Shown here piece after piece: positions 22,008 through 30,682 of a stretch of DNA of 60,000 bases (its first letter is position 1; each line of letters opens with the position of its first letter). The notes under the pieces were generated by a model. It did no database searches. It was not told the DNA's origin and worked only from the letters and a program-made list of their open reading frames with translations. The stretch spans positions 15,565,453 to 15,625,452 of the forward strand of contig NC_064044.1 in NCBI RefSeq assembly GCF_932526225.1, read 5' to 3'. The DNA is from Nematostella vectensis (Eukaryota > Cnidaria > Anthozoa > Actiniaria > Edwardsiidae). A program made the position numbers and the translations under genes.

Positions 22008-25000
22008 ATGGAGAACCTGAAGGTGAAAGATCTGAAAGCCCTCGCCAAGGAGCGGGGTATCCCAAGATATTACTGGATGCGGAGAGACGAGCTCGTCGGG
22101 GCGCTGACCAGCACGTCACCACCACCACCACCCCGACGGGTTCCTTTACCCAAACTTGTCAAAGGGCTGCCACGACCACCCCGCATTACCCCGTCCAACA
22201 CGTCGGAGAGTATTCTCGACGGCCCGATACCTGAGATTAATGTCCCTATTCTAAAACCCTCCCAACCCCCACGGAGTTCCCGCGTCCAATCACTCAAGCA
22301 TTTTGCAAACAGGGCGGCCAACTTGATCAAGAGCGAGTTAGACAAGTTTGCGGATTGGATACTATCTTATGTCCCTGAGCCCATCAAAAAGACCGTCAAA
22401 GAGGCTGCAGATAAACGGGTCGAACGTCTGAAGGAGAGGATTAAGCGTCTACACGAGGAGGTGGAAGATCGCTTCACACCCAAGGAACAACAGACGGCGT
22501 TGAAGGGGTATCTTAAAACCCACGGAATAGCCGGGCAGAGAGGTTACGACCCCAAGACATTCATCGCCAGAATCAAACCGAAAGTCCTTGAACTCATCAG
22601 TCGACAAGAGAAGCCTATCAAAGTGAAGTTTATCTTTACTTGCGGGTTTATAAAAGAGGATCCGGCTACAGCTCAGATCGAAGAAGAACTGGGATATTTT
22701 CATACAGAAAAGCCCGAGATTGTGACAGAGTCGACTGATCTCTCTGATTTGTTCGATACGATGACAAATTATTTACTCGGATTAGTTGAGCTGTTCCAGA
22801 AGCAAGGCTCCGGATGGCAGTTTGACCAAGTGGAATACTTTGACATCAACATAGATCCCTTTGAACCGCTTTCTGGGTCTTCCTATATTCCGCTGCCGCC
22901 GAAACTAGCGTCTAAGAAGGCGATCATCAATGTTAAGAACGAGAATGATCACGAATGTTTCAAGTGGGCAGTAACCTCTGCTGTGTATCCTAGGGAGAAA
23001 GATCCTCAAAGGTTCAGTAAACAAATGATAGAGAACTCTGAGAAATTCGACTGGTCAGGGATAGAGTTCCCCGTCTCACTAAAACAGATTGACAAGTTCG
23101 AGAAACAGAACCAGTATACGGTTAATGTGTTTGGATACGAGACCAAAATATATCCATTGAGAATCAGTGAGAAGGATCCAGATAATGCAATCAACTTACT
23201 TCTCATCTCGGATGATGAGACGAATCATTACTGCTGGATAAAGAATATGATGAGATTAGTATCTACTCAAATTGATGAGTTTCATCATACTCGTTTTTTA
23301 TGCTGTAGATGTCTGAACTCGTTTCGGTGCAAACAATCATTAGAAAAACATTCTGAATGCTGCGGCAATCATGAAGCGGTTGGAATAGAGATGCCTAAGA
23401 TAGATAAGGATGGAAATCTACCCCACATTAAATTCAAAAACTACAACAGAAAAATGCGTGTCCCCTTTGTTGTCTATGCCGACTTTGAGAGCTTCACAGA
23501 GAATATAGACACTTGCTCCCCAGATGGGAGTAAAAGCTTCACTAAGCAATACCAGAAACACAAACCGTCTGGTTTCTGCTATCTCATCAAGTGTTTCGAC
23601 GGAGATATATCCCCACCCGAGCTTGTACGATACACAGCTGAATCTCCAGACGAAGATATCCCACAGCTTTTCGTAGAGTCTTTGGAGTCAGACATTAAGA
23701 AAATTTACGATAAGTTCAGGTTCCCTAAGAAGGTGAAGATGACTCCGAAGGACAAAATCGCCTATAACGACGCCACTCACTGCCACATCTGTGAGGGTGA
23801 ATTAGGGGAAGACAAGGTTTTGGACCATTGCCACCTTACAGGGAAGTACAGAGGCGCTGCTCACAACGCATGCAACTTAGATCACAAAATTCCCAAGTTC
23901 TTTCCTGTTATCTTTCACAATCTGTCTGGCTACGATAGTCATCTATTTATCAAGAACCTTGGTACATCGGAAGGTAAAATAAACTGTATACCTAATAACG
24001 AGGAAAAGTATATTTCTTTCACAAAACAGATTGTAGTCGACAGTTTCACGGACAAGAAGGGCAACAAGATTGATGTTAAACGTGATATCAGATTTATCGA
24101 CAGTTTCAGGTTTATGTCGGCCAGTCTCGACAGTCTAGTAGGTAACATGTCAAGGGAGTGCTTCAAAAACCTAGCGGAGTACTATGAGGGGGAGGAGCTC
24201 CAGTTGTTGTTGAGGAAGGGTGTTTTCCCTTACGACTGGTTCGACGGCTTTAGCAAGCTCGACGCAACACAGCTCCCACAGAGAGAGGCGTTCCACTCCA
24301 AACTCAATGACACCGACATATCGGAGGAGGATCACCTACACGCGCGGAGAGTGTGGGAGGTCTTTGGGATGGAGACCATGAGGGATTACCACAATCTGTA
24401 TCTAGAGTCGGATGTGTTGCTTTTAGCTGACGTTTTCGAGAACTTTAGGGACGTTTGTCTCAAGAATTACGGTCTGGACCCCGCTTGGTACTACACAGCG
24501 CCAGGGTTGGCTTGGGATGCGGCGTTGAAGACTACCAAGGTGAGGCTAGAGCTTCTAACGGACTATGACATGTTGCTCATGATTGAGAAGGGCATCCGTG
24601 GGGGTGTCTCCATGATAAGCAACAGACATGGGGAGGCAAATAACCCTTACATGAAGGAGTATGACCCTGACCTACCCACAAAATATATCACCTACCTTGA
24701 TGCTAACAATTTGTATGGCTGGGCGATGAGCAACCCTTTACCGACTCACGGTTTCAGGTGGATGGGTGACCAAGAGCTGTCAGGTTGGAGAGACCGCCCA
24801 TGCATTCTGGAGGTTGACTTGGAGTACCCTCACCACCTACATGACTTACACAACGATTACCCACTAGCCCCGGAATCTATCGGGCTAGGCAATGTGGACA
24901 AGTTGGTCCCCAACCTTAACGACAAGACAAAGTACGTTATCCACCATGAGACTCTGAGACTTTATGTGAGTTTTGGGCTAAAAGTCACCAAGATTCACAG

Positions 25001-25916
25001 GGGTGTCACTTTTGAGGAGTCTGCTTGGCTGGAGCCCTACATTGACTTGAACACCGATCTGAGAGCCAAGGCGACAAACGATTTTGAGAAAGATTTTTTC
25101 AAGTTAATGAACAACTCCGTCTTTGGTAAGACTATGGAGAACATTAGGAACAGGGTGGACATTCGGTTGGTGACGGACGAGAAGCAGGCCAAGAAGCTCA
25201 TATCAAAGCCGAACTATCAACATCGCACCATCTTTTGCGAGAATCTAGCCGCCATCCACATGAAGAAGACAAAGCTGATCTTCAACAAGCCTGTCTACTT
25301 GGGCATGTCCATTCTGGACCTGAGTAAGACGCTCATGTACGATTTCCACTACAACTTCGTCAAGCCTAAGTACGGTGAGGATGCAAAGCTCTTATTCACT
25401 GATACTGACAGCCTGATGTATGAGATCGAGACGAAAGACTTTTACGAGGACATCAGCGGGGATGTGAGGTCCATGTTCGACACCAGCAACTTTCCGAAGG
25501 GTCACCCATCTGGTATTGAGGTGGGTGTGAACAAGAAAGTCATCGGAATGTTTAAAGATGAGGCTGGGGGCCAGCAAATTACAGAATTTGTAGGACTGAG
25601 GGCCAAACTTTACTCGTACAAGATGGATGAAGGTAAAGAAGAAAAGAAATGCAAGGGCGTTAAGAGAGCAGTCGTCAAGAAGAGCATCGGTTTCGATGAC
25701 TACAAGGATTGCTTATTTGGTAAGAAACCTCAGATGAGACTTATGAATGTCATCAGAAGTCATAAGCATGATGTTTACACTGAAACGGTGAACAAGGTCG
25801 CTCTATCTCATGAGGATGACAAGCGAATCATCTGTGATGATGGTATTCACACCTTCGCTCACGGTCATTTCAGAACGCTATTAGGTGGTGGCTCAGTATC
25901 TTCAGGGACGACTTGA
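22008..25916 (+). CDS. protein-primed family B DNA polymerase (pPolB)
   Basis: The gene replicates the element by protein-primed synthesis from its ends. At about 1302 residues it has normal Polinton length. Visible parts, in order: an N-terminal SAP/Rho-N-like helix pair (VKDLKALAKERG), a Pro-rich linker (DGPIPEINVPIL), Exo I (YADFES, near 490), a Cys/His endonuclease-VII-like zinc knuckle (CHICEGEL...DHCHLTGKYRG, near 590-620), Exo II (HNLSGYDSHL), polymerase motif A (YLDANNLYGW, near 896), motif B (NNSVFGKTMEN, near 1034) and motif C (TDTDSLMYE, near 1130). I chose the second ATG because the first (21,990) lies only one base past the promoter motif. The 3' end overlaps the convergent integrase gene by 52 bases. 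Confidence 0.92.
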   Translation: MENLKVKDLKALAKERGIPRYYWMRRDELVGALTSTSPPPPPRRVPLPKLVKGLPRPPRITPSNTSESILDGPIPEINVPILKPSQPPRSSRVQSLKHFANRAANLIKSELDKFADWILSYVPEPIKKTVKEAADKRVERLKERIKRLHEEVEDRFTPKEQQTALKGYLKTHGIAGQRGYDPKTFIARIKPKVLELISRQEKPIKVKFIFTCGFIKEDPATAQIEEELGYFHTEKPEIVTESTDLSDLFDTMTNYLLGLVELFQKQGSGWQFDQVEYFDINIDPFEPLSGSSYIPLPPKLASKKAIINVKNENDHECFKWAVTSAVYPREKDPQRFSKQMIENSEKFDWSGIEFPVSLKQIDKFEKQNQYTVNVFGYETKIYPLRISEKDPDNAINLLLISDDETNHYCWIKNMMRLVSTQIDEFHHTRFLCCRCLNSFRCKQSLEKHSECCGNHEAVGIEMPKIDKDGNLPHIKFKNYNRKMRVPFVVYADFESFTENIDTCSPDGSKSFTKQYQKHKPSGFCYLIKCFDGDISPPELVRYTAESPDEDIPQLFVESLESDIKKIYDKFRFPKKVKMTPKDKIAYNDATHCHICEGELGEDKVLDHCHLTGKYRGAAHNACNLDHKIPKFFPVIFHNLSGYDSHLFIKNLGTSEGKINCIPNNEEKYISFTKQIVVDSFTDKKGNKIDVKRDIRFIDSFRFMSASLDSLVGNMSRECFKNLAEYYEGEELQLLLRKGVFPYDWFDGFSKLDATQLPQREAFHSKLNDTDISEEDHLHARRVWEVFGMETMRDYHNLYLESDVLLLADVFENFRDVCLKNYGLDPAWYYTAPGLAWDAALKTTKVRLELLTDYDMLLMIEKGIRGGVSMISNRHGEANNPYMKEYDPDLPTKYITYLDANNLYGWAMSNPLPTHGFRWMGDQELSGWRDRPCILEVDLEYPHHLHDLHNDYPLAPESIGLGNVDKLVPNLNDKTKYVIHHETLRLYVSFGLKVTKIHRGVTFEESAWLEPYIDLNTDLRAKATNDFEKDFFKLMNNSVFGKTMENIRNRVDIRLVTDEKQAKKLISKPNYQHRTIFCENLAAIHMKKTKLIFNKPVYLGMSILDLSKTLMYDFHYNFVKPKYGEDAKLLFTDTDSLMYEIETKDFYEDISGDVRSMFDTSNFPKGHPSGIEVGVNKKVIGMFKDEAGGQQITEFVGLRAKLYSYKMDEGKEEKKCKGVKRAVVKKSIGFDDYKDCLFGKKPQMRLMNVIRSHKHDVYTETVNKVALSHEDDKRIICDDGIHTFAHGHFRTLLGGGSVSSGTT

Positions 25917-26857
25917 AGTTCTTCCCTAACGAACGACCTCCTTGGAGCGCCTTCGGAGAGGTAGTACAACACAGGCTGTCCAACTGAAACAACACTGCGT
26001 GATAGATCAAACACTTTTAAACTCCAAATAGGGTCTGTGGCTCGTCTGCGTTCACCTCCTTCCTCTTCTCCAGGAGCTAATAGATATCTAACTCTAACCC
26101 CTGGTGGTAGTCTAACTTCGTCAAGTCCAACAGGCCGCTTATACGTTGGAGGATCAATATCAACCTCTTTCAAACCAATAGATTTTACAGGCTCTTTGCC
26201 AGTAATTCTTATGGGTTGACTATTCAGAGTCTTCAAAACATCTGGCAATCGTTTCACCCAAACTCTGGACCGATCATCGCTAATCATTTCTTGAGCATAC
26301 TGATGAGAAAACAACCTCTCCGCCAGTGTTCTATTGGCGCGTTCGACAAAAGCCTGTGCGCGATGGTTCCCAGCTTCACTTCGCTGGATGGTAACCCCCT
26401 TCTTTTTCATAATCTTCGTTACCTCTCCCCTAAATTCTGTCCCCGGATCGACAATCACCGTATGAGGCCATTTAAGTTTTCTGGAGTATATCTTTTCAAA
26501 CCCTTTAGCAATTCCACTCGAATCCTTGGTAGTCAGTGCTTCTGCATCTTTATATCTCGAGGCAATATCAATCACGACCAACGCGTAACGGTAGGTTTTT
26601 CTGCCTACGTTATCGTGGGGCATAAACAACAGATCGGCTTGGTGAATCTGATTAGGTTTATTCACAGTCCAATGCGGTCTGGGGACATACTTTGGAGCTG
26701 GGAGATAGATCTGCCACAACGCCTGTTTTTCAAGCCACCTCTTAGCCTCGGCTTCACTGACTTTAGCGACACTAGCTAACTTATAAATAGCTGAATACCC
26801 TTTCCAGTATCCATCGGTGGAATAGTATATTTTTGATAACCTGCTTTCGTTACTCAT
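25865..26857 (-). CDS. retroviral-type integrase
   Basis: The 330-residue protein would insert the element into host DNA by DDE transesterification. The catalytic triad is visible as D75 (HQADLLFM), D137 (VDPGTEF) and E172 (AFVERANRT), with the usual 34 residues between the last two. The C-terminus (PVLYYLSEGAPRRSFVREEL) resembles the SH3-like DNA-binding end of such integrases. I do not see an N-terminal HHCC zinc finger. It is convergent with the polymerase and divergent from the capsid gene. Its start codon overlaps the capsid promoter motif, so the two genes share one 33-bp intergenic control region. Confidence 0.9.
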   Translation of the reverse strand: MSNESRLSKIYYSTDGYWKGYSAIYKLASVAKVSEAEAKRWLEKQALWQIYLPAPKYVPRPHWTVNKPNQIHQADLLFMPHDNVGRKTYRYALVVIDIASRYKDAEALTTKDSSGIAKGFEKIYSRKLKWPHTVIVDPGTEFRGEVTKIMKKKGVTIQRSEAGNHRAQAFVERANRTLAERLFSHQYAQEMISDDRSRVWVKRLPDVLKTLNSQPIRITGKEPVKSIGLKEVDIDPPTYKRPVGLDEVRLPPGVRVRYLLAPGEEEGGERRRATDPIWSLKVFDLSRSVVSVGQPVLYYLSEGAPRRSFVREELQVVPEDTEPPPNSVLK

Positions 26858-26884
26858 TTAAAGATTATCTCTCTTTTCTTAAAA
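26857..26884. promoter_or_regulatory. bidirectional promoter, integrase and capsid genes
   Basis: On the plus strand TTTAAAGATT (26,857-26,866) lies 26 bases before the capsid ATG. On the minus strand TTTTAAGA (26,884-26,877) lies 19 bases before the integrase ATG. The leader contains an imperfect palindrome (ATCT...TTTT / AAAA...AGAT). Confidence 0.5.
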
Positions 26885-26890
26885 TAAAAG

Positions 26891-28129
26891 ATGGCACAAG
26901 CGATATCAGAAAAAATTAACCCAAACAGGATCCCACGGGAACCCTTCGGCCTGAAAGCGGAATCGTCGCTGAATCGGATTACATTCAATCCCTCATCGGC
27001 AAGTCCTGGAGAAACCCTCTATATAAATATTCCAAAACTTGCTGAAAATGTAGTGATTGTTCCAGGTAGTGTATCCTTACTATTTGACTTAAACGTCACA
27101 GGACACGCGAATAATACTCTCGTCAACAACGTTGGTCGAAACCTAGTGTCAAGGCTCAAGATTCTCTTCGGTGGAGAAACACTACAGGATACTCAAAGAT
27201 ACGATCTCTTCCAAACCTATCACGACTTATACTTACAAGCTGAAGATCGTGAGGATAGAATAAAACAAGGTATCTCCTCTGAAAACATGAGGAAGCTCAG
27301 GACAAATGCAGGTGACAAAGCGACATCAGATGCTAAGGAAGTAGCTCTTGCAGCAGTTCACAACACCAAGTACTGCATTCCACTCGACCATCCTATTCTC
27401 GGCGAGCATGGGGTCTTTTATCCAAAGGCGTTACCTCATCCGCTAATCTTTGAAATTACTCTAGCCCCAGTTTCCGACGTCGTTGTTTATGCTGACACGG
27501 TCAAGACTCCAACGTACACAATCACAAACCTCGAGTTGGAATATGCTTGCATCTCAAGTGAATACTTGGCTCGTGAGGCGTTGTCGGCTTATCAGGTTGG
27601 TAGAGGATTCTTTTACGAGAACGTCATTCTCCACAAAACGTTCACCATTTCCAAACCTAATGATGGTGTCATAAACGAGCACATTAATCTGCCGAGGAGG
27701 TCAATGACAGGGATATTGTGTCTGTTCACAGAGAGCTACACAGGAGGAGCAAGGGATTCCGAAAAGTTTGTCAATCCAAGTATCACATCGATCAACATTA
27801 ATGTGGATGGCATGCCAAACCGTCTCTACTCCAAGGGGATGACACCGCCGGACCTCTGGGAGTCGGTAAAGAAACGTTTCGGTAGAGAGGGTGTTAAGCA
27901 AAAGGATTTTTACGCTAATAACAAGTTTGCTCTGTGGGTCGACTTGAGGGCACATCCAGATAACAGCATTCACGGAGGAGGTCTGGTCTTGAACAACACG
28001 CGGGACGGAGTAAAACTAGAAATGAAACGGAAAGTTGGAGGAACGGGAAACATCACCTGCTACATGTTTGTAGTAGCCGACGCGTTGATGGAGGTTATGA
28101 ACTCGAATTTGAGAGCAATCATGTATTAA
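26891..28129 (+). CDS. candidate major capsid protein (double jelly-roll type)
   Basis: A 412-residue, beta-rich, soluble protein without membrane segments. It sits between integrase and packaging ATPase, where Polintons and related viruses keep the capsid gene. An N-terminal part with NIPKLAENVVIVPGSVSLLF, then RLKILFGGETLQDTQRYDLF, and a second half with NINVDGMPNRLY and a conserved-looking end (YMFVVADALMEVMNSN) suggest two beta domains. The function is inferred from position, size and composition; I see no diagnostic residue motif. Structure prediction would settle it. Confidence 0.6.
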   Translation: MAQAISEKINPNRIPREPFGLKAESSLNRITFNPSSASPGETLYINIPKLAENVVIVPGSVSLLFDLNVTGHANNTLVNNVGRNLVSRLKILFGGETLQDTQRYDLFQTYHDLYLQAEDREDRIKQGISSENMRKLRTNAGDKATSDAKEVALAAVHNTKYCIPLDHPILGEHGVFYPKALPHPLIFEITLAPVSDVVVYADTVKTPTYTITNLELEYACISSEYLAREALSAYQVGRGFFYENVILHKTFTISKPNDGVINEHINLPRRSMTGILCLFTESYTGGARDSEKFVNPSITSININVDGMPNRLYSKGMTPPDLWESVKKRFGREGVKQKDFYANNKFALWVDLRAHPDNSIHGGGLVLNNTRDGVKLEMKRKVGGTGNITCYMFVVADALMEVMNSNLRAIMY

Positions 28130-28133
28130 AAAG
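28125..28133 (+). promoter_or_regulatory. promoter-like motif, packaging ATPase
   Basis: ATTAAAAAG overlaps the stop codon of the capsid gene and ends 24 bases before the ATPase ATG at 28,158. It is the weakest match of the set. Confidence 0.35.
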
Positions 28134-28157
28134 GACTTGTGTGATAATACAAAAAGA

Positions 28158-28784
28158 ATGGAAGAATTACGGGAAAAAGTTCCTTTTCATTGTATTATCA
28201 CAGGACCTACTAATTGTGGGAAGACAAAGTACCTCACGGAACAGCTCCGAGGGCCGTTCCGGCATGTGTTTGAATACATTGTGTTGATTTGTCCGACTTA
28301 TGCGAAAAACAAGTCCTATCGTAGATTTGCTCACGGAGATAAACGTTTCTTGGTATTATCGCCGGATGCTAGTAACACCGATGAGATTAACGAGTTACTA
28401 ACAGATTGTGCGGTGCTATTTTCTGGTACAAATACGTTACTCGTTTTGGATGACTGTGCTGTATCGAAAGATCTAAAGCAACGCTCGAACAAGTTTATCA
28501 ATCTAGCGTTCTCAGGGAGACACGAAGGATTATCAGTGTGGGTATTGACGCAACAATTAACATCCATAGCAAAGCCCTTCCGTGATAACGTCGCCTGTGT
28601 GGTCACATTCCATAATCCATCTCAAATTGGCACCAAAACACTGTTTGAAGATTATGGAGGTGATTTAGACGTCGAGACTCGTAAAAAGTTCGTAGAACTG
28701 CTGAAAACTGAAAAGTATTCCAGACTCTGTTTCTGTCTACGGCATCCATTCCAAAATTATTTGGAGATTCCTGCCACGCGGTGA
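28158..28784 (+). CDS. A32-like genome-packaging ATPase
   Basis: The 208-residue protein is a P-loop ATPase of the FtsK/HerA-A32 type that pumps DNA into capsids. The Walker A loop is ITGPTNCGKT (residues 14-23) and Walker B is TLLVLDD (93-99). WVLTQQ (128-133) matches the polar sensor following Walker B. I start at the ATG at 28,158, because the longer frame needs a TTG start and overlaps the promoter motif. It follows the capsid gene by 28 bases. It fits the usual Polinton ATPase length. Confidence 0.85.
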   Translation: MEELREKVPFHCIITGPTNCGKTKYLTEQLRGPFRHVFEYIVLICPTYAKNKSYRRFAHGDKRFLVLSPDASNTDEINELLTDCAVLFSGTNTLLVLDDCAVSKDLKQRSNKFINLAFSGRHEGLSVWVLTQQLTSIAKPFRDNVACVVTFHNPSQIGTKTLFEDYGGDLDVETRKKFVELLKTEKYSRLCFCLRHPFQNYLEIPATR

Positions 28785-28807
28785 GCTCTAGGGCCAGCCC
28801 CTCGAAG
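28782..28807. repeat. GC-rich palindromic unit, copy b
   Basis: GAGCTCTAGGG then CCAGCCCCTCGAAG overlaps the ATPase stop codon and abuts the next promoter motif. Confidence 0.55.
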
Positions 28808-28818
28808 TGGTTTAAAAA
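28807..28818 (+). promoter_or_regulatory. promoter motif, 180-residue protein gene
   Basis: GTGGTTTAAAAA, followed by CATCTT, ends 25 bases before the ATG at 28,844. CATCTT is inverted as AAGATG across the start codon. Confidence 0.5.
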
Positions 28819-28843
28819 CATCTTGGTCTACTTACAAAATAAG

Positions 28844-29386
28844 ATGGCAAGCGTCGAGGATTACATGGAAGAGAAACCCGAGTCTGAGGGAGCCCGAGGG
28901 GCTAGCTCGAAGGGCGAGCCTCCCGAAGATGATGTTGAAGTCAAACGAGAATCGCTGGCTATTCTCGCATCTCTTGGGACTACGAAGGAATTTCTTGGTG
29001 TCGGTATGAGTCTTGGTGATATCAAGAAGCTCTCGGCGAAAGACGTCGAGAAATACTTTGTTCGCTACCAGACTGTCTTAGGCAAGCAAGTTACTGATGG
29101 ATTAGTAGAATCAGCACTTCAAGTGGTGTCTCAAGTCATTTCCTACGTGGTTCCTGTAGATGACACCGAAGCGCTTAGCAAAGACTTACAGAACGACGAG
29201 TTGGTTAAACGCGAATTGTCAAACTTTGCAGGTCTCTTGGTATTGAAGGGAGGAAGGATGGTAGCACTTGCTAGCGGTCTCTTTCGGGTCGCTAAGCATG
29301 TTAAACTAACACCTTCTTCGCAGGAGACTTCCAACAAACTTCAGGAAGTTTCAAGCACACCTGAGCAAGCTCTTGAGCACACCTGA
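28844..29386 (+). CDS. 180-residue protein of unknown function
   Basis: I do not recognise it. The start at 28,844 follows the promoter motif; an earlier in-frame ATG at 28,781 lies inside the ATPase gene. The N-terminus is acidic and carries a GC-rich palindrome insertion encoding GARGASSKGEPP. The middle is helical, with one moderately hydrophobic stretch (LQVVSQVISYVVPV) and another near LLVLKGGRMVALASGL. The last residues (STPEQALEHT) are encoded by the first unit of a 22-bp tandem repeat that continues past the stop. A minor virion or membrane-associated role is possible from its place among capsid genes. Confidence 0.55.
   Translation: MASVEDYMEEKPESEGARGASSKGEPPEDDVEVKRESLAILASLGTTKEFLGVGMSLGDIKKLSAKDVEKYFVRYQTVLGKQVTDGLVESALQVVSQVISYVVPVDDTEALSKDLQNDELVKRELSNFAGLLVLKGGRMVALASGLFRVAKHVKLTPSSQETSNKLQEVSSTPEQALEHT
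28888..28928. repeat. GC-rich palindromic unit, copy c, inside a gene
   Basis: GGGAGCCCGAGGGGCTAGC followed by TCGAAGGGCGAGCCTCCCG. It is in frame within the 180-residue protein. Confidence 0.6.
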
Positions 29387-29466
29387 GCAAGCTCTTGAGC
29401 ACACCTGAGCAAGCTCTTAAGCACAACTGAGCAAGCTCTTGAGCACACCTGAGCAAGCTCTTAAGC
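29357..29466 (+). repeat. 22-bp tandem repeat at a gene 3' end
   Basis: About five units of CACACCTGAGCAAGCTCTTG begin within the last codons of the 180-residue protein and run to 29,466. The 22-base period is not a multiple of three, so each unit shifts the frame. Confidence 0.85.
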
Positions 29467-29475
29467 ATGATGTGA

Positions 29476-29508
29476 TTTAAAGATTCTTTATTCAGTGAGT
29501 AAAGAATC
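29476..29508 (+). promoter_or_regulatory. class B promoter motif and palindromic leader, 139-residue protein
   Basis: TTTAAAGATT is followed by a perfect 9-base inverted repeat, GATTCTTTA (29,482-29,490) and TAAAGAATC (29,500-29,508), which ends at the base before the ATG. Confidence 0.6.
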
Positions 29509-29928
29509 ATGTCTGACGAAAATCAAGAGGTTGAACAGATTACAAAGGACCCTCCCCCCAAGAATAAGAGTGCTGCTAGAGAGAAAGACCCTAAAAAGGT
29601 TGCGTCCGGTAAGAGAGTTGCCGAATATAATAGGAGGTGTAGAGAAGCACTTGCTAGGGAAATGGAACGCGAGGCGGAGGCGAGTTCGGAAGACGCTACA
29701 CGAGCAGAGACACCCCACCCAGAGGGAGCTCGAGAGGCCAGCCTCTCAGGCGCCTGGATTCCAGAGCTATCGTTTACAACTGTACTGTCTCTAGTTGGAA
29801 TAGGGTTTACCGCATTGGATATGTATATGCGTTTTTACAAAAAGACGCCCAAGACCGAAACTTTCGAGAGACCTGCCGCTCGAGGGGCTAGCCTCCCGAA
29901 CGCGACGCCTAAAATAGGAATGTTGTGA
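29509..29928 (+). CDS. 139-residue basic protein with one membrane segment
   Basis: The first 70 residues are highly charged and Lys/Arg-rich (KDPPPKNKSAAREKDPKKVA). A hydrophobic helix follows (LSFTTVLSLVGIGFTALDMY, about residues 87-107) and then a basic tail. Two GC-rich palindrome units are embedded in frame (EGAREASLSG and RGASLPN). A basic arm plus one membrane span could bind DNA at a membrane, but I do not recognise the family. It has a class B promoter 25 bases upstream. Confidence 0.55.
   Translation: MSDENQEVEQITKDPPPKNKSAAREKDPKKVASGKRVAEYNRRCREALAREMEREAEASSEDATRAETPHPEGAREASLSGAWIPELSFTTVLSLVGIGFTALDMYMRFYKKTPKTETFERPAARGASLPNATPKIGML
29722..29750. repeat. GC-rich palindromic unit, copy d, inside a gene
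   Basis: GAGGGAGCTCGAGAGG then CCAGCCTCTCAGG, in frame in the 139-residue protein. Confidence 0.6.
29878..29901. repeat. GC-rich palindromic unit, copy e, inside a gene
   Basis: GCTCGAGGGGCTAGCCTCCC, in frame near the C-terminus of the 139-residue protein. Confidence 0.6.
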
Positions 29929-29936
29929 TTTAAAGA
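29929..29936 (+). promoter_or_regulatory. class B promoter motif, 74-residue protein
   Basis: TGATTTAAAGATTATC; the TGA is the stop codon of the preceding gene. The core ends 27 bases before the ATG. Confidence 0.55.
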
Positions 29937-29963
29937 TTATCTGAATCTGTAATAAATAAAATC

Positions 29964-30188
29964 ATGTCAACTGAAAACAAGCTTGTGAAGACGTTTACCG
30001 ATTCAGCGGTCATCATCGGGTTAGCCGCCGGTGTGGGTTATGTCGCTAAAAAGGCTATGAAAGAGTCATTCATCAGCGACCCTTCGTCGAGTGTTACAAA
30101 CTACGCTAAATGGGTTGCTGTCCTGTCCGGCAGTATGTATCTGAAAGATTATCTGGAAACACAAAAGATTTTGCCGAAAGCGCTGTAG
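29964..30188 (+). CDS. 74-residue membrane protein
   Basis: Two hydrophobic helices are visible: DSAVIIGLAAGVGYVA (about residues 12-27) and WVAVLSGSMYLKDYL (about 50-62). No family is recognised. Its own class B motif and its place among small membrane proteins argue that it is real. A virion membrane or assembly role is only a guess. Confidence 0.5.
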   Translation: MSTENKLVKTFTDSAVIIGLAAGVGYVAKKAMKESFISDPSSSVTNYAKWVAVLSGSMYLKDYLETQKILPKAL

Positions 30189-30192
30189 GCGG

Positions 30193-30200
30193 TCTAAAGA
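30193..30200 (+). promoter_or_regulatory. class B-like promoter motif, 138-residue protein
   Basis: TCTAAAGA, 20 bases before the ATG at 30,221, in the 32-bp gap between genes. Confidence 0.5.
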
Positions 30201-30220
30201 TCTCGCAGACTGATTAATAA

Positions 30221-30637
30221 ATGGCGAGTATAGCATTTATGATTGGTGGGGCTATTCTTAATGCGACGGCGTTTGTCGGAGGGAGTTACCTAGCGAGATA
30301 CTTATCTTCTGACGCTACTCATGTTGATAAAGAAAAAATAAGACACGATAAAGCGCTTGAAAAGTATCAACAAGCAATGGGTGATTGGCAGAAAAAAAGA
30401 CAGGAATACCAGGATTGGTTGACTGAACAATACAACGATAAAGTTCGTGCGGATGAGAACGATAAAGAGACGGATGAGGCCTTCAAACTATACGCTCAAA
30501 CACATCCAGATTTTGATTTGAAAGAGCCTGAGCTCTCAGATTACTACAGACCAAGTAGCAACCAAAAGATGGGAGAGATGGCATATGTTGGAGGTGGAAT
30601 GTTAGCCCTTGGCTATGTAGCGAGTAGGTGGATATGA
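30221..30637 (+). CDS. 138-residue protein with membrane segments at both ends
   Basis: An N-terminal hydrophobic helix (IAFMIGGAILNATAFVGGSY) is followed by a long charged, probably coiled-coil middle (about residues 35-95). A C-terminal hydrophobic helix (MAYVGGGMLALGYVASRW) ends the protein. I do not recognise it. The layout, helix-coil-helix, suggests a membrane-anchored structural or assembly protein. Confidence 0.5.
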   Translation: MASIAFMIGGAILNATAFVGGSYLARYLSSDATHVDKEKIRHDKALEKYQQAMGDWQKKRQEYQDWLTEQYNDKVRADENDKETDEAFKLYAQTHPDFDLKEPELSDYYRPSSNQKMGEMAYVGGGMLALGYVASRWI

Positions 30638-30647
30638 GCCGGCACGA

Positions 30648-30682
30648 CTTAAAGATTTCTTATCTTCAAACAAGATAAGAAA
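30648..30682 (+). promoter_or_regulatory. class B promoter motif and palindromic leader, 340-residue protein
   Basis: CTTAAAGA is followed by a perfect 11-base inverted repeat, TTTCTTATCTT (30,656-30,666) and AAGATAAGAAA (30,672-30,682). The last A is the first base of the ATG. Confidence 0.65.
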
